This document shows, piece by piece, positions 5,265 through 5,921 of a DNA stretch of 5,921 nt (position 1 is its first letter; every line of letters begins with the position of its first letter). A program made the position numbers and the translations under genes. The notes under the pieces were generated by a model, which saw only the letters and a program-made list of their open reading frames with translations, did not search any database and was not told where the DNA came from. The DNA is from an uncultured Erysipelotrichaceae bacterium (GTDB lineage: Bacteria; Bacillota_I; Bacilli_A; Erysipelotrichales; Erysipelotrichaceae). The stretch covers positions 1 to 5,921 of the forward strand of contig CADBPB010000108.1 in assembly GCA_902796525.1 (NCBI GenBank), given 5' to 3'.

Positions 5265-5921
5265 ATGTACCGTGTATTGAAAAGAGATGGAAAAGTCGTT
5301 GATTTCGATCTGAGCAAGATCTCGGATGCGATCACGAAAGCGTTTGATGCGTGCAAGAAGGAGTATCATCCCGATGTGATCAATCTGCTGGCATTAAGAG
5401 TAACGGCAGATTTCGCTTCGAAGGTGAAAGAGGAACAGATCGCTGTCGAAGACATTCAGGATTCCGTAGAAAAAGTCTTATCGGAAGCGGGATATCCGGA
5501 TGTCGCGAAAGCATATATCCTTTATCGTAAGCAGAGAGAAAAGGCCAGAAACCTGTCCACAACGATGCTGGACTACAAGAAACTGGTGGATTCCTATGTC
5601 AACGCGATCGACTGGCGCGTCAAAGAGAATTCGACCGTGACTTATTCGGTCGGCGGCCTGATCCTGTCCAATTCCGGTGCGGTCACCGCGAACTACTGGC
5701 TGTCGGAAGTCTATGACGAAGAGATCGGCAGCGCGCACAAGAACGGCGATATGCACATCCATGACTTGTCGATGCTGACAGGCTATTGCGCAGGCTGGTC
5801 TTTGAAGCAGCTGATTCAGGAAGGTCTGGGCGGTGTCAATGGCAAGATCACTTCCACTCCTGCCAACCATTTGAGCACGCTGTGCAACCAGATGGTCAAC
5901 TTCCTGGGCATCATGCAGAAC
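5265..5921 (+). CDS. nrdD: Anaerobic (class III) ribonucleoside-triphosphate reductase, 3' partial
   Basis: The first 219 residues of an enzyme usually about 700-780 long; the frame is open to the window edge. Residues 3-92 are an ATP-cone, the allosteric nucleotide-binding domain that sets overall activity, starting VLKRDGKVVDFDLSKISDAI. The catalytic barrel starts after about residue 120: YSVGGLILSNSGAV, HKNGDMHIHDLSML (158-171) and GYCAGWSL. C175 in the last motif probably corresponds to the cysteine that forms the substrate-attacking thiyl radical. The glycyl-radical motif and zinc site lie beyond the window. The enzyme reduces ribonucleoside triphosphates to deoxynucleotides without oxygen in the cytoplasm. 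AAGGAG (5251-5256), overlapping the end of the nrdG gene, lies 8 bases before ATG. The order nrdG-nrdD is the reverse of the common nrdD-nrdG order. Confidence 0.96.
   Translation, partial: MYRVLKRDGKVVDFDLSKISDAITKAFDACKKEYHPDVINLLALRVTADFASKVKEEQIAVEDIQDSVEKVLSEAGYPDVAKAYILYRKQREKARNLSTTMLDYKKLVDSYVNAIDWRVKENSTVTYSVGGLILSNSGAVTANYWLSEVYDEEIGSAHKNGDMHIHDLSMLTGYCAGWSLKQLIQEGLGGVNGKITSTPANHLSTLCNQMVNFLGIMQN

Overview
The window looks like a chromosomal stretch from an anaerobic or facultatively anaerobic Gram-positive bacterium of the Bacillota. The evidence is SpoIIE/RsbW/STAS partner-switching proteins, AGGAGG-like ribosome binding sites, a TTGAAA-N16-TATAAT promoter, a lipobox nucleotidase and an oxygen-independent class III ribonucleotide reductase operon. 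The mid-GC coding DNA, very rich in GATC and Ile-ATC codons, next to an AT-rich spacer would fit an Erysipelotrichia-like gut bacterium, but that placement is a guess from style, not from a marker gene.

Layout. (1) Positions 1-1995, plus strand: a compact operon cut off at its 5' end. It holds the last residues of a SpoIIE-type PP2C phosphatase running in frame into an RsbW-like HATPase domain, then a STAS domain fused to an aminoglycoside/choline-kinase-like kinase, then a small protein of unknown function. (2) 2009-2037: a 13-bp-stem terminator shared by two convergent units. (3) 2059-3696, minus strand: a lipoprotein 5'-nucleotidase of the metallophosphatase family. (4) 3697-4113: an AT-rich divergent intergenic region with several perfect or near-perfect palindromes and a well-formed promoter whose -35 box lies inside a 14-bp inverted repeat. 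(5) 4114-5921, plus strand: an nrdG-nrdD operon for anaerobic deoxynucleotide synthesis. The activase is preceded in the same reading frame by a complete MarR-family DNA-binding domain. nrdD runs off the right edge.

How the genes may work together. In the left operon, phosphatase, HATPase kinase and STAS domain are the three parts of a partner switch. Here the STAS domain is tied to a kinase-like domain, and no sigma factor gene is visible, so the output may be a kinase activity instead of transcription (inference). In the right operon, NrdG is the radical-SAM activase that installs the glycyl radical on NrdD. The MarR-NrdG fusion, with a MarR-like operator over its own promoter, suggests that the activase polypeptide itself represses or tunes its operon. 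This is the most interesting point of the window. The nucleotidase has no clear functional tie to the left operon; it shares the upstream intergenic region, and loosely a nucleotide theme, with the nrd genes.
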